Below, piece by piece: positions 43,539-54,000 of a DNA stretch of 64,000 nt; position 1 is the first letter of the stretch, and each line of letters begins with the position of its first letter. Position numbers and translations under genes: made by a program. Location of the stretch: NCBI RefSeq assembly GCF_013761005.1, contig NZ_JACDUS010000001.1, forward strand, positions 372,001 to 436,000. The letters run 5' to 3'. Below the pieces are notes generated by a model. The model worked only from the letters and a program-made list of their open reading frames with translations. It was not told the origin of the DNA and searched no databases. Source of the stretch: Desulfosalsimonas propionicica. Lineage in GTDB: Bacteria; Desulfobacterota; Desulfobacteria; Desulfobacterales; Desulfosalsimonadaceae.

Positions 43539-43762
43539 GCAGTTTGGACAAGCCTGTAAAAATTACCCCGCAGATGACCGTGCTTGATGTGGTCAGCCAC
43601 TACCGAAAGACAGAAGCCGTTTTTAAGCGCTACGATGCTGCGGCCGGAGAATGCATCTGCTGCAATGCCCTTTTTGACGCCCTGGGCAATGTGGCAGACA
43701 AATATCGTCTGGATCTTGACCGGTTGATCACGGATCTGGAGCAGGCCGCCCGGGAAGATTGA
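43535..43762 (+). CDS. DUF1858-like small cysteine protein
   Basis: 75 residues. ITPQMTVLDVVSHYRKTEAVFKRY is the opening of DUF1858/ScdA_N-type helical domains, which often bind small redox ligands. The GECICCNALFDALG segment has three clustered cysteines that could hold a metal or selenium. ATGA overlap with the previous gene, and pstS follows 45 bases later. Confidence 0.65.
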   Translation: MSSLDKPVKITPQMTVLDVVSHYRKTEAVFKRYDAAAGECICCNALFDALGNVADKYRLDLDRLITDLEQAARED

Positions 43763-43807
43763 AGAAATTGACTTTTCTTCTAAGCAACATCAGAAAGGAG
43801 TTTTTGT

Positions 43808-44647
43808 ATGTTCCGCAGAATCACTTTTGTTTTTCTCTGTTTGTGTACGGCTGTTTTCAGCCTCCAGCCGGTATGGGCCGGGTCATCAGATTTATCGGCA
43901 TTTGACGGGTTGTCCGGCAGGTTGACCATTGCCGGCGGCACGGCGCATATCCCGGTGATGAAACAGGCCGCCCGGCAGATCATGAGTCATAATCCGGATA
44001 TCGCCATCACCGTGGCCGGCGGCGGCTCCGGAGTGGGGGTCCAGAAAGTCGGTGCCGGTCTGGTGGATATCGGAAACACCGGCCGGGCCTTAAGCGAGAA
44101 GGAGCGCGACAAGTTCGGGCTCAAATCCTACGCCTTTGCCGTGGACGGTGTTGGCCTTGCTGTTCATCCGGACAATCCCGTAAACAATTTGAGCAAAGAC
44201 CAGGTTAAAGGCATTTTTGCCGGCGGGATTGGTTCCTGGAAGCAAGTGGGCGGAGCTGACCGTCAGATCAACCTGTATACCCGGGACGAGGCCAGCGGAA
44301 CCCGGAGCGTTTTCCGGAAAAAAGCCCTGGACAAGGGTCCGGTGGCTGTGGAGGCCAATGTGATCCAGTCCAACGGGGCCATGAAAGTGGCGATCTCCAG
44401 GGACCCTGATGCCATCGGGTATCTCAGCATCGGCCACATGGACGACTCGGTTTCCGGGGTGGCCATTGACGGTGTTTCCCCCACCCGGGAAAATGCCAAA
44501 GACGGGTCTTATCCGGTGGTGCGGAAACTGTACATGAATACAAAGGGCGAGCCCGGAAAACTGGCCAGGGCCTTTATTGATTACCTGCAGGGTCCCCGGG
44601 GCGCGCATATCGTGTCTGAAAACGGTTTTATTCCCGCCGGACAATAG
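43808..44647 (+). CDS. pstS: Phosphate ABC transporter substrate-binding protein
   Basis: 279 residues with a signal peptide cleaved near VWAGSS (about residue 24). The PstS-like fold shows ITVAGGGSGVGVQKVGAG, VDIGNTGRALSEKE, NLYTRDEASGTRSVFRKKAL (phosphate-binding Arg-Asp-Ser-Gly-Thr cluster) and DAIGYLSIGH. GAAAGGAG precedes the ATG. It would capture phosphate in the periplasm for PstCAB. Confidence 0.93.
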   Translation: MFRRITFVFLCLCTAVFSLQPVWAGSSDLSAFDGLSGRLTIAGGTAHIPVMKQAARQIMSHNPDIAITVAGGGSGVGVQKVGAGLVDIGNTGRALSEKERDKFGLKSYAFAVDGVGLAVHPDNPVNNLSKDQVKGIFAGGIGSWKQVGGADRQINLYTRDEASGTRSVFRKKALDKGPVAVEANVIQSNGAMKVAISRDPDAIGYLSIGHMDDSVSGVAIDGVSPTRENAKDGSYPVVRKLYMNTKGEPGKLARAFIDYLQGPRGAHIVSENGFIPAGQ

Positions 44648-44677
44648 GGCCTCCATATCATCCGGATCGGATTTGGC

Positions 44678-45544
44678 GTGCATTTTTCGGAAACCTTCAG
44701 CCGCATCCTGCTTTATACAGCCGCAATTGTCAGCATGGCCTGCGTAATGGCGGTATTTGCTTTTCTGGTGTATTTTGCCTGGCCGGTATTGGCCGGCGGT
44801 GAATGGAAGGATTTGCTGAGTTTGAACTGGCGGCCTTTCCAGGCTCACTACGGGATTCTTCCCATGATCCTGGGATCAATGTATCTCACCGTACTGGCCA
44901 TGCTGGTGGCCTGTCCCCTGGCCGCCGGGGTCTGCCTGTTTTGCTCCGGGCTCGGCCCCGGTCCGGCGGCAGGGGCGGTCAAAGCCCTGGTGCGCTTTAT
45001 GTCCGGTATCCCAACGGTGGTTTACGGGTTTGTTGCCGCATTTACCCTGGTGCCGTTTCTGCGCAGTCATTTTTCAGGCAGTGCGGGCTACTGCCTGCTT
45101 GCTGCAGGCCTGATCCTGGGTTTTCTCATATTGCCCACTATTGTGCTTATCGGGTTAAGCGCCCTGGAGCGGGTGGATCAGGAACTGTCTTTGACCTGCA
45201 GCGCCCTGGGGTTGTCCAGGGTGCAATCGCTGATTCATGTGATTTTTCCGGCTGCGTGGCCCGGGCTTTTGGCTGCGGTGCTGCTTGGGTTTGCCCGGGC
45301 GGTGGGAGACACCCTGATTGCCCTGATGCTGGCGGGAAACGCGCCCCAGCTTCCGGATTCCCTGTTTGATTCCATCCGGACCCTCACCGCCCATATTGCC
45401 CTGCTGGTGGCCACTGACAGCCAAAGCCAGGCCTACCGTTCGGTTTTTGCAGCCGGATGCCTGCTGTTTTTCATTGCAGCAGCGGTCAATATTACCGTCT
45501 TCCGGGTGCAGCAAAAATTCGGGGGGCTTTCGCGTGACGGGTAA
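44678..45544 (+). CDS. pstC: Phosphate ABC transporter permease PstC
   Basis: 288 residues from a GTG at 44678. Six TM helices with the inner-membrane permease loop (ALERVDQELSLTCSALGLSR) and a GIPTVVYGFVAAF motif typical of PstC. GSMYLTVLAMLVACPLAAGV starts the BPD_transp_1 core. It overlaps pstA by 11 bases. Confidence 0.92.
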   Translation: MHFSETFSRILLYTAAIVSMACVMAVFAFLVYFAWPVLAGGEWKDLLSLNWRPFQAHYGILPMILGSMYLTVLAMLVACPLAAGVCLFCSGLGPGPAAGAVKALVRFMSGIPTVVYGFVAAFTLVPFLRSHFSGSAGYCLLAAGLILGFLILPTIVLIGLSALERVDQELSLTCSALGLSRVQSLIHVIFPAAWPGLLAAVLLGFARAVGDTLIALMLAGNAPQLPDSLFDSIRTLTAHIALLVATDSQSQAYRSVFAAGCLLFFIAAAVNITVFRVQQKFGGLSRDG

Positions 45545-46403
45545 AGACAGGCTGATCTTCTTTTTTGCCTGGAGCTGTGCCCTGGTGACAACAATTGTGG
45601 TCTGCGGCCTGCTGGGCTTTATCGCCTGGCAGGGCGGGGCTGTGCTCGGCCCGGCGCTGTTTTTCGGAGATGCCCCGGCATGGGCGGCCATTTCCGGTCA
45701 GATTCCGGTATGGGACGGAATATGGCCGGCATGCGCGGGAACGCTTGTTCTGGTTCTGCTGGCCGCAGCCCTGGCCCTTCCCTTTGGCCTGGGCTGCGGA
45801 TTGTATCTGGCGGTTCTGGCAAAGGGGCGGAAAAAGGCGTTCTGCAGCCTTTGCATCAATCAGCTGGCCGGCACACCGTCCATTGTCATGGGCCTTTTCG
45901 GGTTTGCCATGATTCTTTTTCTGCGCCGGACCTTTCTGCCCGGGGCCAATACCTGTCTTTTGCTTGCAGGAGTTTGCCTGGCGGTTTTGATTCTGCCGTA
46001 TATCGTGCGCGCCACCCAGAATGCCGTGGAAGCCATCCCTCTGACCCAGCGGCTCATCGGCCCGTCTCTGGGCCTGACCCTGTGGCAGAACATGGTTCAT
46101 TGTATCCTGCCCCAGGCCTCAAGGGGGATTCTGGGCGGTGTGATCCTGGCCGTGGGCCGGGCGGCCGAGGATACAGCCGTGATTCTTTTAACCGGTGTTG
46201 TGGCCAATGCCGGACTTCCCCGGGGAGTGCTGGGGCCTTTTGAGGCCCTGCCGTTTACCATTTATTATCTGGCCGCTGAATACCGGAGCCAGTCTGAACT
46301 GCAGACAGGCTTTGGCGCCTGCCTGGTGCTTTTGATCCTGTCTGCTTCGCTTTTTGTGGCTGCACGATGGATTCAGCGGAAAATCGAAAATACATGGTAT
46401 TAA
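45534..46403 (+). CDS. pstA: Phosphate ABC transporter permease PstA
   Basis: 289 residues from GTG 45534 (VTGKDRLIF) with GGGGG upstream; the frame is open further upstream but overlaps pstC. About six TM helices; NQLAGTPSIVMGLFGFAMI and the EAA-like loop NAVEAIPLTQRLIGPSLGLT match PstA. Start overlaps pstC, end overlaps pstB by 37 bases. Confidence 0.92.
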   Translation: MTGKDRLIFFFAWSCALVTTIVVCGLLGFIAWQGGAVLGPALFFGDAPAWAAISGQIPVWDGIWPACAGTLVLVLLAAALALPFGLGCGLYLAVLAKGRKKAFCSLCINQLAGTPSIVMGLFGFAMILFLRRTFLPGANTCLLLAGVCLAVLILPYIVRATQNAVEAIPLTQRLIGPSLGLTLWQNMVHCILPQASRGILGGVILAVGRAAEDTAVILLTGVVANAGLPRGVLGPFEALPFTIYYLAAEYRSQSELQTGFGACLVLLILSASLFVAARWIQRKIENTWY

Positions 46404-47161
46404 AAACAAAAAAGCCGTTTCTGGAGATAAAGGAGCTGACTGTCGGTTTTGGCGGGCAGGTGGTGCTCGACGGAGTCAGCCTGGCTGCGGATGCCGGGGG
46501 AATCGTCTGTCTGCTGGGTCGTTCCGGTTCCGGAAAAACCACGTTTCTGCGCACATTAAACCGGCTCAACGATGAAATGGGCGCTGTTACCAAAGGATCG
46601 GTGAATCTTTTTATGGACGGCAGGTGGTGCGATATTCTCGCACCCCGCACCGACCTGCTCAACCTCCGGCGCAAGGTGGGCATGGTATTTCAGACGCCCA
46701 ACCTGATGCCGGTCTCCATTGCCAAAAACATTCTTGTTCCCCTCAGGCTTACATCCGGGCTTGGTAAAAAGCAGTGCCGTAACCGGATGCACAAGGTGCT
46801 GGAGCAAACACAGCTTTGGCAGGAGGTCAGCCACCGGCTGGAGGATTCGGCGCTTTCCCTGTCCGGCGGCCAGCAGCAGCGTCTTTGCCTGGCCCGCTGT
46901 CTGGCCCTGGAGCCGAAGATTCTGCTTTTGGATGAACCCACGGCATCTCTTGATTTCAGGGCCGGCCGGCGCATCGAGGAACTGCTGATCCACCTGGCCA
47001 AATCCTATCCCATGCTGGTGGTTTCTCACAGCCCGGCCCAGGCAGAGCGTCTGGCGCAATCCGCCTTTGTTTTTGAATCCGGCAAAGTGGTGCACAAACT
47101 GGACAAAGCAAGCATTTACCGGCATCTGCTCGAAGAATGCATCAGCGGCTCTGCGGGATGA
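46367..47161 (+). CDS. pstB: Phosphate ABC transporter ATP-binding protein (PstB-like)
   Basis: 264 residues from ATG 46367 (an ATG at 46394 is equally possible). Walker A LLGRSGSGKTTFLRTLNRLN, signature LSGGQQQRLCLARCLAL, Walker B ILLLDEPTASLD. The RLND segment after Walker A is PstB-like, but DEPTASLD and the LFMDG insert differ from the usual DEPCSALD of PstB. No phoU follows; a dispersed-repeat fragment comes next. Confidence 0.85.
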   Translation: MDSAENRKYMVLKTKKPFLEIKELTVGFGGQVVLDGVSLAADAGGIVCLLGRSGSGKTTFLRTLNRLNDEMGAVTKGSVNLFMDGRWCDILAPRTDLLNLRRKVGMVFQTPNLMPVSIAKNILVPLRLTSGLGKKQCRNRMHKVLEQTQLWQEVSHRLEDSALSLSGGQQQRLCLARCLALEPKILLLDEPTASLDFRAGRRIEELLIHLAKSYPMLVVSHSPAQAERLAQSAFVFESGKVVHKLDKASIYRHLLEECISGSAG

Positions 47162-47318
47162 GCCAGTCTCCGGTGAGATTTTCCCGGCTCTTATGCCGCC
47201 GGAAAAATGGTCTTTGCATCGAAAGTTTCCATGACAAGTGGCTTTAAAATAGAAATTAACAATTTGAATGCATGAAAATTTCTATGTTACTACCTGATCT
47301 CTCATCAATCAGGTTTTG

Positions 47319-47370
47319 ACGGCGCCATCTGAAAATCGACTTTATACGAGCACATCAGGTTTTAAGCAGG
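47319..47370. repeat. Partial copy of the 125-bp repeat family (right end plus flank)
   Basis: ACGGCGCCATC (47319-47329) matches the right end of the full repeat, and the next bases TGAAAATCGACTTT match the flank seen after copy 1 at 8320-8333. The rest of the unit is missing. The shared flank means the mobile or duplicated unit is longer than the palindrome itself. Confidence 0.6.
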
Positions 47371-47417
47371 CAATTGGCGGAAACCGAAAGTGAAAACGGT
47401 TTATTAAGGAGTCAGAT

Positions 47418-48695
47418 ATGAGCAACGATTACCGCCCCATGTGGGAAGAGCTGGGTTTGGATCTGGATGCGCACGACGCGCTGCTAAATGTTTTAAACCA
47501 GGGCTACGGCGATATTTACCTGTCCCAGCAAAACCGGCCCGAAACCATGGCATATTTTGATTTTGTCATGAGCGAGGTCCATGGCCTGCGCATCCGGGAG
47601 CTTCTGGATGAAAAGGACAAGGGCCGGAAAATCGTGGGCTCATACTGTGTGTTTGTGCCCGAGGAAATCGTGCTGGCCGCCGATGCCACCCTGGTGGGCC
47701 TGTGCTCGGGTGCGGATTTTGCCCTTGAGGAAGTGGAAAACTGGCTTCCCAGAAATACCTGCGCCCTGATCAAGTCGTCTTTCGGGTTTAAACTGGGAAA
47801 GGTGTGTCCCTACCTGGAATGCGCGGATATGATTGTTGGTGAAAACACCTGCGACGGCAAGAAAAAGGCCTATGAAACCTTTTCAAGCCTGGTGGAAAAC
47901 CTCTATGTCATGGATCTGCCCCAGGTCAAGTCAGATCCCGGGAAGACGCTTTTGGCCGCGGAATTTGACCGGTTCCGGCAGGCAATGGAACATCTCACCG
48001 GAAAACCGATCACGGCCGAATCCCTGAAATATGGAATTGAAACCGTCAATGCCAAGCGCGCGGCGTTGCATCGCCTCTATGCCCTGCGGCATGCCGATCC
48101 TGCCCCCATATCAGGCCTGGATGCCCTGCTGGCCAATCAGGTTTCGTTTTACGACAACCCGGCCCGGTTTACCGAATCCGTGCACAAGATCTGCGATGAA
48201 CTGGAAAGCCGGATTGCGGAAAAAAAGGGGGTTTTTCCGGAAAAAACACCGCGGATCCTGGTTTCGGGCTGCCCACAGGCCGTGCCCAACTGGAAGCTGC
48301 ACCATATTGTGGAGACGTCCGGCGCGGTGATCGTTGGAGAGGAATCCTGCGTGGGCGAGCGCGGCACCCGCAACCTGACCGATGATACGGGCGGGACCCC
48401 GGAGGAAATGATGGAAGCCATCGTGGACCGGTATTTTCAAATCAACTGCGCCATTTTCACCCCCAACGGCGACCGGCTGGATCATATCCGGCAGATGGCC
48501 GCCGATTACAAAGCCGATGCCGTGATCCACTACAGCCTCCAGTTCTGCCAGCCCTATCTCATGGAATCGCTGCCCGTGGAAAATACCCTGAAGAATGAAG
48601 GCCTTCCGGCCCTGCGCATTGAAACCGACTACAGCATGCAGGACGCCGGCCAGCTCAAAACCCGCATCGAGGCATTTATCGAGCAGTTGAGATAA
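47418..48695 (+). CDS. 2-hydroxyacyl-CoA dehydratase-like / double-cubane cluster protein
   Basis: 425 residues with AAGGAG before the ATG. It has the HgdB/FldB-type domain with GSYCVFVPEEIVLAADA, VCPYLECADMIVGENTCDGKK and the later GEESCVGERGTRN, NGDRLDHI and HYSLQFCQPYL. Conserved cysteines can ligate Fe-S clusters. Close relatives include double-cubane cluster proteins acting in ATP-driven low-potential reductions. No activator ATPase (HgdC-type) is adjacent, so the partner lies elsewhere or the role differs. Strict anaerobe context. Confidence 0.85.
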   Translation: MSNDYRPMWEELGLDLDAHDALLNVLNQGYGDIYLSQQNRPETMAYFDFVMSEVHGLRIRELLDEKDKGRKIVGSYCVFVPEEIVLAADATLVGLCSGADFALEEVENWLPRNTCALIKSSFGFKLGKVCPYLECADMIVGENTCDGKKKAYETFSSLVENLYVMDLPQVKSDPGKTLLAAEFDRFRQAMEHLTGKPITAESLKYGIETVNAKRAALHRLYALRHADPAPISGLDALLANQVSFYDNPARFTESVHKICDELESRIAEKKGVFPEKTPRILVSGCPQAVPNWKLHHIVETSGAVIVGEESCVGERGTRNLTDDTGGTPEEMMEAIVDRYFQINCAIFTPNGDRLDHIRQMAADYKADAVIHYSLQFCQPYLMESLPVENTLKNEGLPALRIETDYSMQDAGQLKTRIEAFIEQLR

Positions 48696-48743
48696 GATGC
48701 AGGGCCGTGCCAATTTGGACAAACCCGGGAGAAAATGATTGTT

Positions 48744-51065
48744 TTAATCCGGCTCTACTACAAAATTGACATGATCATTTTGGCCGCTTTGATCGGTGAC
48801 GCTTAGCTGGTGGTAGCCGGGTGGGGGTAATGACAGGGTCAGGCCGGGGCCGCGTTCGGGCAGCAATTCTCCATTCAGGAACCAATACCAGTCCGGCTGC
48901 CCGCCCACTGCGTGGACGCTGATTTGGGGCTGCTCCCGGGTGGCTGGGTGCTGTTTGAACTGAAAACCCTGGCTTAAACCCTGAATGCGCAATGGCGTGG
49001 GGGGCAGCAGGTTTTTGGCCAGCTTGCAGCGCGGATCCAAACCGGGCAGGCGTTCATGGGTGCGCCAAGCGCTGGGAATCCAGTTTTGCAAGGAGTCCGG
49101 CCAGAGCGGTATGCGTCGGGTCCGGATTTGTTCCAGGCAACCCGGGCCTGCTCTTAAATTGCTGTCGGCCGCCACCTGGAAACGTAGCCATGGTCGGGCG
49201 TTTTGGGGAGTCTGGTCCTTGGTGGACATCAGTGTCAGAGGCGTTCTGCCGTCGATAATCCAAGCGGTGCGGCTCTGGTCGCACAGGTCTGTTTCCGGCT
49301 TTCCGGTGGGCCAGCAGATCGCGCGGACGGTGACATTGTCAGGGCGGCAATGGGCGGTGTGCTCACCCGGCGGCATACGGCCTGCCATTGCCCGTAGCAG
49401 CGGCACGGCAGTCAAGCGGCCGTGATGCCCTGCCATGGCGGCATTGCCCGGATGGCCGACCCAGACGCCGAGGGTGTGATGCTCTGTGACTGCCAGGGCC
49501 CAGGTATCCCGAAATGCTGAGCTGGTGCCCGTCTTTATGGCCAGTGGTCTGCTGTTCCGGTTTTTCCGATCGCCCTGGAGGAGGGTCTGCCGTATTATCC
49601 AGCTTGCGGCCGGGGTAAGCAGTGGCTTGCTGACCACCGGGTCACGCGGGCAAAGGCGCGGCACCAGGACATCGCCGCTGTTGCCCAGTGCGCTGTAAAG
49701 GCCGATCAATCGCTCCAGGTTGATGGAAATGCCCCCCAGGGCAATTGCAAGACTCGGTCCTGCCCCGTCCGGCAAGCGCAATCCAGCGCCGGCACTTTGC
49801 AGGCGTGCGTAAAAACTGCGGGGGTCAAGCTGTTCCAGCACTTGCACCGCGGGCACATTCAACGACTGCTGCAACGCTTCTGCCATGCTGACCGCACCGG
49901 TAAAACCGCGCCGGAAATTCAGCGGGCGGTAGTCTCCGAACTTCAGGGGCACGTCCATCAGCAGGCTTTCACTGTGAATCATCCCCGCTTCCAAGGCCAG
50001 GCCGTAGATAAACGGCTTCAGTGCCGAGCCGGGCGAGCGCAGGGCTGTGATCATATCGACGTGGCCGAACCTGTCTTCATCAACGAATTGCGCTGAACCT
50101 ATGTAGGCGATAACCCGGCCGGTTCCGTGTTCCATGGCCATCATGGCGATGGACGCTCCGGCAGGAAGCCGGGATCTGGTGTCCGAAGCCAGTTGTTCCA
50201 GTGACCGCTGGGCATCGCTATCAATAAAGGTGTCCAGGCGGGCGTCCCCGGGAAATCGTTTTGCGAGCCGGCGCGCAAGCAGAGGGGCTTCCAGGGGATT
50301 GGCCGGAACATCTGCAATCACGGGTTCCTGCTGGGCCCGCATGCGCGCTTTTCGGCTGAGCACGCCATAGGTTTCCATGCGGTGCAGTATCTTGTCCCTT
50401 TGCGCCCGGGCCCGCTCAGGGTGGCGGTCCGGCCGGTAACGGCTTGGGGCCTGGGGCAATCCCGCCAGCAAAGCGGCCTGGGCATCGGTGAGCAGGTCCG
50501 CGGAATGTCCAAAATAGCCCCGGCTGGCGGTCTCCACTCCTTCCAGTGTCCCTCCGAAGGGGGCGTGGTTCAGATAATATTCAAGAATCTCGGCCTTGGT
50601 GTAATGCCAGTCAATCTGCAGGGCTCTCACGATCTGGACCAGTTTGCCGCTCCAGCCATAACTGCCGGGGTAGCGTAAACGCGCTGTCTGCATGGTCAGG
50701 GTAGAGCCGCCGGAGACGATCTCTCCATGGCGCAGCCACTGTCCGAACGCCCGGACCATTGACAGTGGGTTCACGCCGGGATGGTCATAAAACCAGCGGT
50801 CTTCATAGGTAAGCAGAAACTCGATATAATTAGGGGAGACATTGGTCGGGTCAACCGGGTATCGCCACACGCCGCGTTCATCTGCAAACCGGCGCAGGGG
50901 TTCGCCGTGCGCATTGACCACGACCTGGGCGCCGGGCTCCGGTGTCAGGTCAACCGGCGCAAGACAATCGATTGTCACCAGGCAGGCTGCTGCTAAAACG
51001 AGGGTCAGCAATAAACAGAGGCCGAGGCGCACGCCCCGGCTGTGCGCCCACAGTTTGTGCACCAA
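48744..51065 (-). CDS. pbpC: Penicillin-binding protein 1C
   Basis: 773 residues from a TTG at 51065 (GTG at 51062 also possible), GGGAGGG upstream. N-terminal TM helix (about 13-33), transglycosylase domain (EDRWFYDHPGVNPLSM, GGSTLTMQTARL), transpeptidase domain with SPGSALKPF (SxxK), and AIKTGTSSAFRD (KTG), plus a C-terminal BiPBP_C domain (about 690-773) typical of PBP1C. Directly follows the alpha-2-macroglobulin gene, 17 bases apart, as in many proteobacteria. Confidence 0.94.
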   Translation of the reverse strand: MVHKLWAHSRGVRLGLCLLLTLVLAAACLVTIDCLAPVDLTPEPGAQVVVNAHGEPLRRFADERGVWRYPVDPTNVSPNYIEFLLTYEDRWFYDHPGVNPLSMVRAFGQWLRHGEIVSGGSTLTMQTARLRYPGSYGWSGKLVQIVRALQIDWHYTKAEILEYYLNHAPFGGTLEGVETASRGYFGHSADLLTDAQAALLAGLPQAPSRYRPDRHPERARAQRDKILHRMETYGVLSRKARMRAQQEPVIADVPANPLEAPLLARRLAKRFPGDARLDTFIDSDAQRSLEQLASDTRSRLPAGASIAMMAMEHGTGRVIAYIGSAQFVDEDRFGHVDMITALRSPGSALKPFIYGLALEAGMIHSESLLMDVPLKFGDYRPLNFRRGFTGAVSMAEALQQSLNVPAVQVLEQLDPRSFYARLQSAGAGLRLPDGAGPSLAIALGGISINLERLIGLYSALGNSGDVLVPRLCPRDPVVSKPLLTPAASWIIRQTLLQGDRKNRNSRPLAIKTGTSSAFRDTWALAVTEHHTLGVWVGHPGNAAMAGHHGRLTAVPLLRAMAGRMPPGEHTAHCRPDNVTVRAICWPTGKPETDLCDQSRTAWIIDGRTPLTLMSTKDQTPQNARPWLRFQVAADSNLRAGPGCLEQIRTRRIPLWPDSLQNWIPSAWRTHERLPGLDPRCKLAKNLLPPTPLRIQGLSQGFQFKQHPATREQPQISVHAVGGQPDWYWFLNGELLPERGPGLTLSLPPPGYHQLSVTDQSGQNDHVNFVVEPD

Positions 51066-51082
51066 TTGGCTTTTGCCCTCCC

Positions 51083-54000
51083 TCAGGGTTTTATGACCAA
51101 CCGCGCCGGCGTGGCCCCGACAGCATGGTAATACGGACGGTACATATCTTCGATGTAGGGGGGCGGCACCTGGTACTCCCCGGGAGTGACAGCGCGGGCC
51201 AGGTAGTAAAGCCGGGTTACGCGGTGTTCATCAAGCTCCACGGCGGCCACGAAACGATCATCCCGATACTCGACGTGCAGGATATCCTTGTTCTGCCGCC
51301 AGTCTGCAATGGATTCGCCGCCCAGGGTAAGCTTGGACAGATCCACGCTGGCATTGTCCAGGTTTTGATTCTCCAGTTCCAGGCCGGCCGGCAGCAGGTC
51401 AACCACTAGACCGTCCGGAATCGAACGTTTGGAACGGGCCTCTAAACCCACGATCACCAGATCTCCGCTCTCAAGGCTGTCCAGGGTCAATGGCCGGCCC
51501 TCCGAATCGAAGAAATTCCTATCAATGGACATCTCGTTTGAAACCGGCTCTGGTGCGGTTTTCTGTTCACCGACCAGTTCCAGGCTGATGTAGAGCGTGC
51601 CGGACAGACTCTCCACCGATTTCAGCGAAGAGAACTCAGCTGCATTGATCAGTGTTTTGAACGCGTCCTCCTGGTCTATGAGCTGCTCAAACCCTGATGT
51701 TGTCAACCGGGCCCGGGTCGCTATCTCCTCTTTGCCGGCACCTGCCACGGCCGCCCGGAAAAGGGCATTTCGCTCCTGGGTGCTGAGCCAGCGACGTTCA
51801 CGCACCTTTTCAAACAGATCCAGAAGCTGTTGATCTTCGGCCCGACCGACCCTGGCAAGCAGAGCATACACCAGGGCGCTGTCTCGCAGGGCGCTGCCGT
51901 AATAACCGTAATAACCTGCCTGGTACTCTGTTGTGATCGCCCTGGCAAAGGCTTTATCTGCCAGGGCCTGGTCCCCGGCATGCTGCAGGGCATAACCGAG
52001 CTGTGCCCAGGGCAGTCCGGAGCGGTCTTCAACATCATCGGCCTGCTCGTATAGACGACGCAGGTGCGCCAGGCCGGCGCGATTGGAACTTGCCATTACA
52101 TAGGCGGCGTAAGCCCGGGCGGCGAATTCGGAATAATTATTATCCGTGGACCATTGCGCACTAACGTTTGCCTGGCCGCGCAGGTAGGCATCCAACCGGT
52201 CCAGTGTCAGGTTCAGGGATTCGTTGGGCACCTGTGCGCCCGCATCCCGGGCAGCAGTCAGGAAATCGGCGACATAAACCGTCAGCCAATTCACTTCGGT
52301 ACCATCATTGCTCCACGAACCGAAACCGCCGGTTGCATTCTGGCGCCGCAACACCCTATCGACCGCCACTTCCAGTTGTTCCCGGCGGAAACGATCAGTG
52401 TAGGGCTGCTCAAACTGTTTCTCGATCCGGGATCTCAAGCCGAAGTGCTCTGCTGCTTCGGGCGACATCAGCGCCCATGGAAAGCCGCTGCTGGTGGATT
52501 GTTCGGTGCATCCATAAGGGTATCGCAACAAGGCATCGAAATGACTGCTGATATCGATCGGGGGCCGTGGCGAGACCACCAGGCGCGCATTGACCGTGTC
52601 GGCCACCAGGTCGTCTATTTTCAATCCGGGCGACCATGTTTCTCCTTTATCCAGGACAGCCTGTTCCTTGCGCGTAACTGAAGGATAAGCTGAACGGGTG
52701 CCGAGGGACCAGTTTTTCGTCAGATCGACGGTGCCGTCTCCGGTGCGGATATGTGCCTTGATGGGCGCACTGCCCAAACCGGTTGCCTTGACCGGAAACG
52801 TCAGTGTTTCTTTGGCCCCGTCCGACAATTCCAGGGATTGAGTCCAGCTGTTGGATTCCAGTGCGCCGTTGACCTTGAAATCGACATCAAGATTTTGTGA
52901 TTTGCCCGACTGGTTTGAGATATCCAATGTAAGCCGGGATTCGTCGCCCAATGCCAGAAAGCGGGGCCGCGACAACTGGGTGACCACCGGATCGGCCACC
53001 TGGGTTTCATCCTCGGCGCTGGCATAACTGCCGGCGCTCCAAGCAACGGCCATCCAGCGCAGGCGGCCATTGAAATCCGGCACGTCGAGCGTAAGCCGGG
53101 CCCGGCCGTCGGCATCGAATTGCACAGGCTCGGACTCCAGGGATACGATTTTTACAACATTGTCAGGCTTGTCGCCACCGCGGGTCAGTTCCGCTTCAGA
53201 CTGTTTGAAGCCGCCGCCGAAGCGCTGGGCACTGTAATCGTAGCCGGCGTTTTCGATGATGCGGCCATAAATGTCGTAGAACTGGTAGTCGTAACGGCGG
53301 GCGCCGAACAAATAGCCGACCGGGTCCGGCGTCTTAAACCGGGTGATATTGAGCACCCCGACATCAACGGCGGCCACGCTCACCCAGACCGGCCCTGCGG
53401 GAATTTCTTTATCATTTAACCGAAGTTCAACCTCAACGGGGCGGCGCGGCTGAATTCGTTCCGGCGCCTCAATGGAGAGGTCCAGACGGGCATCGGTTCG
53501 CTCAATGGGCAGGTGGGTGAATCCGAAAGCCCGCTTGGGAGCCACGGAATGGGTCATGTCGCCGGGGATCAGGATAGTTGCAGTCAGGTAAAGATCGTGC
53601 CGGTTCCATCCCGCACGGATCGGAAAAGTCAACTCAGTCCCTTTCGCACTGACCTCGATCTGATCCCGCCAGAGTACACCGTCATTGGATTCCACCGTGA
53701 TCATGGCCCGGCCGTCAACCGGCGGCACCAGCTTCACCCGGGCGTCATCGCCTGCCTGGTAGCGGTCATCCCGAAAAGTGATCAGGACCTGGTCGGGCTT
53801 GAGCGAATCACTGCTCGTACTGCTCCAGCCGCTCCAGCGAGTGCTGAAACCGAATCGATTAACCAGCTTGTTGCGGTTGTCGACAATCTCCACGCGATAA
53901 TTGCCCCATTCCACCGGCATATTGAACCCGGTCGGCACATTGCCGTCGAAATCGAGCTTCACTGAATAGACTTCGTAGTCGAGCGGATCGAAATGCCAGC

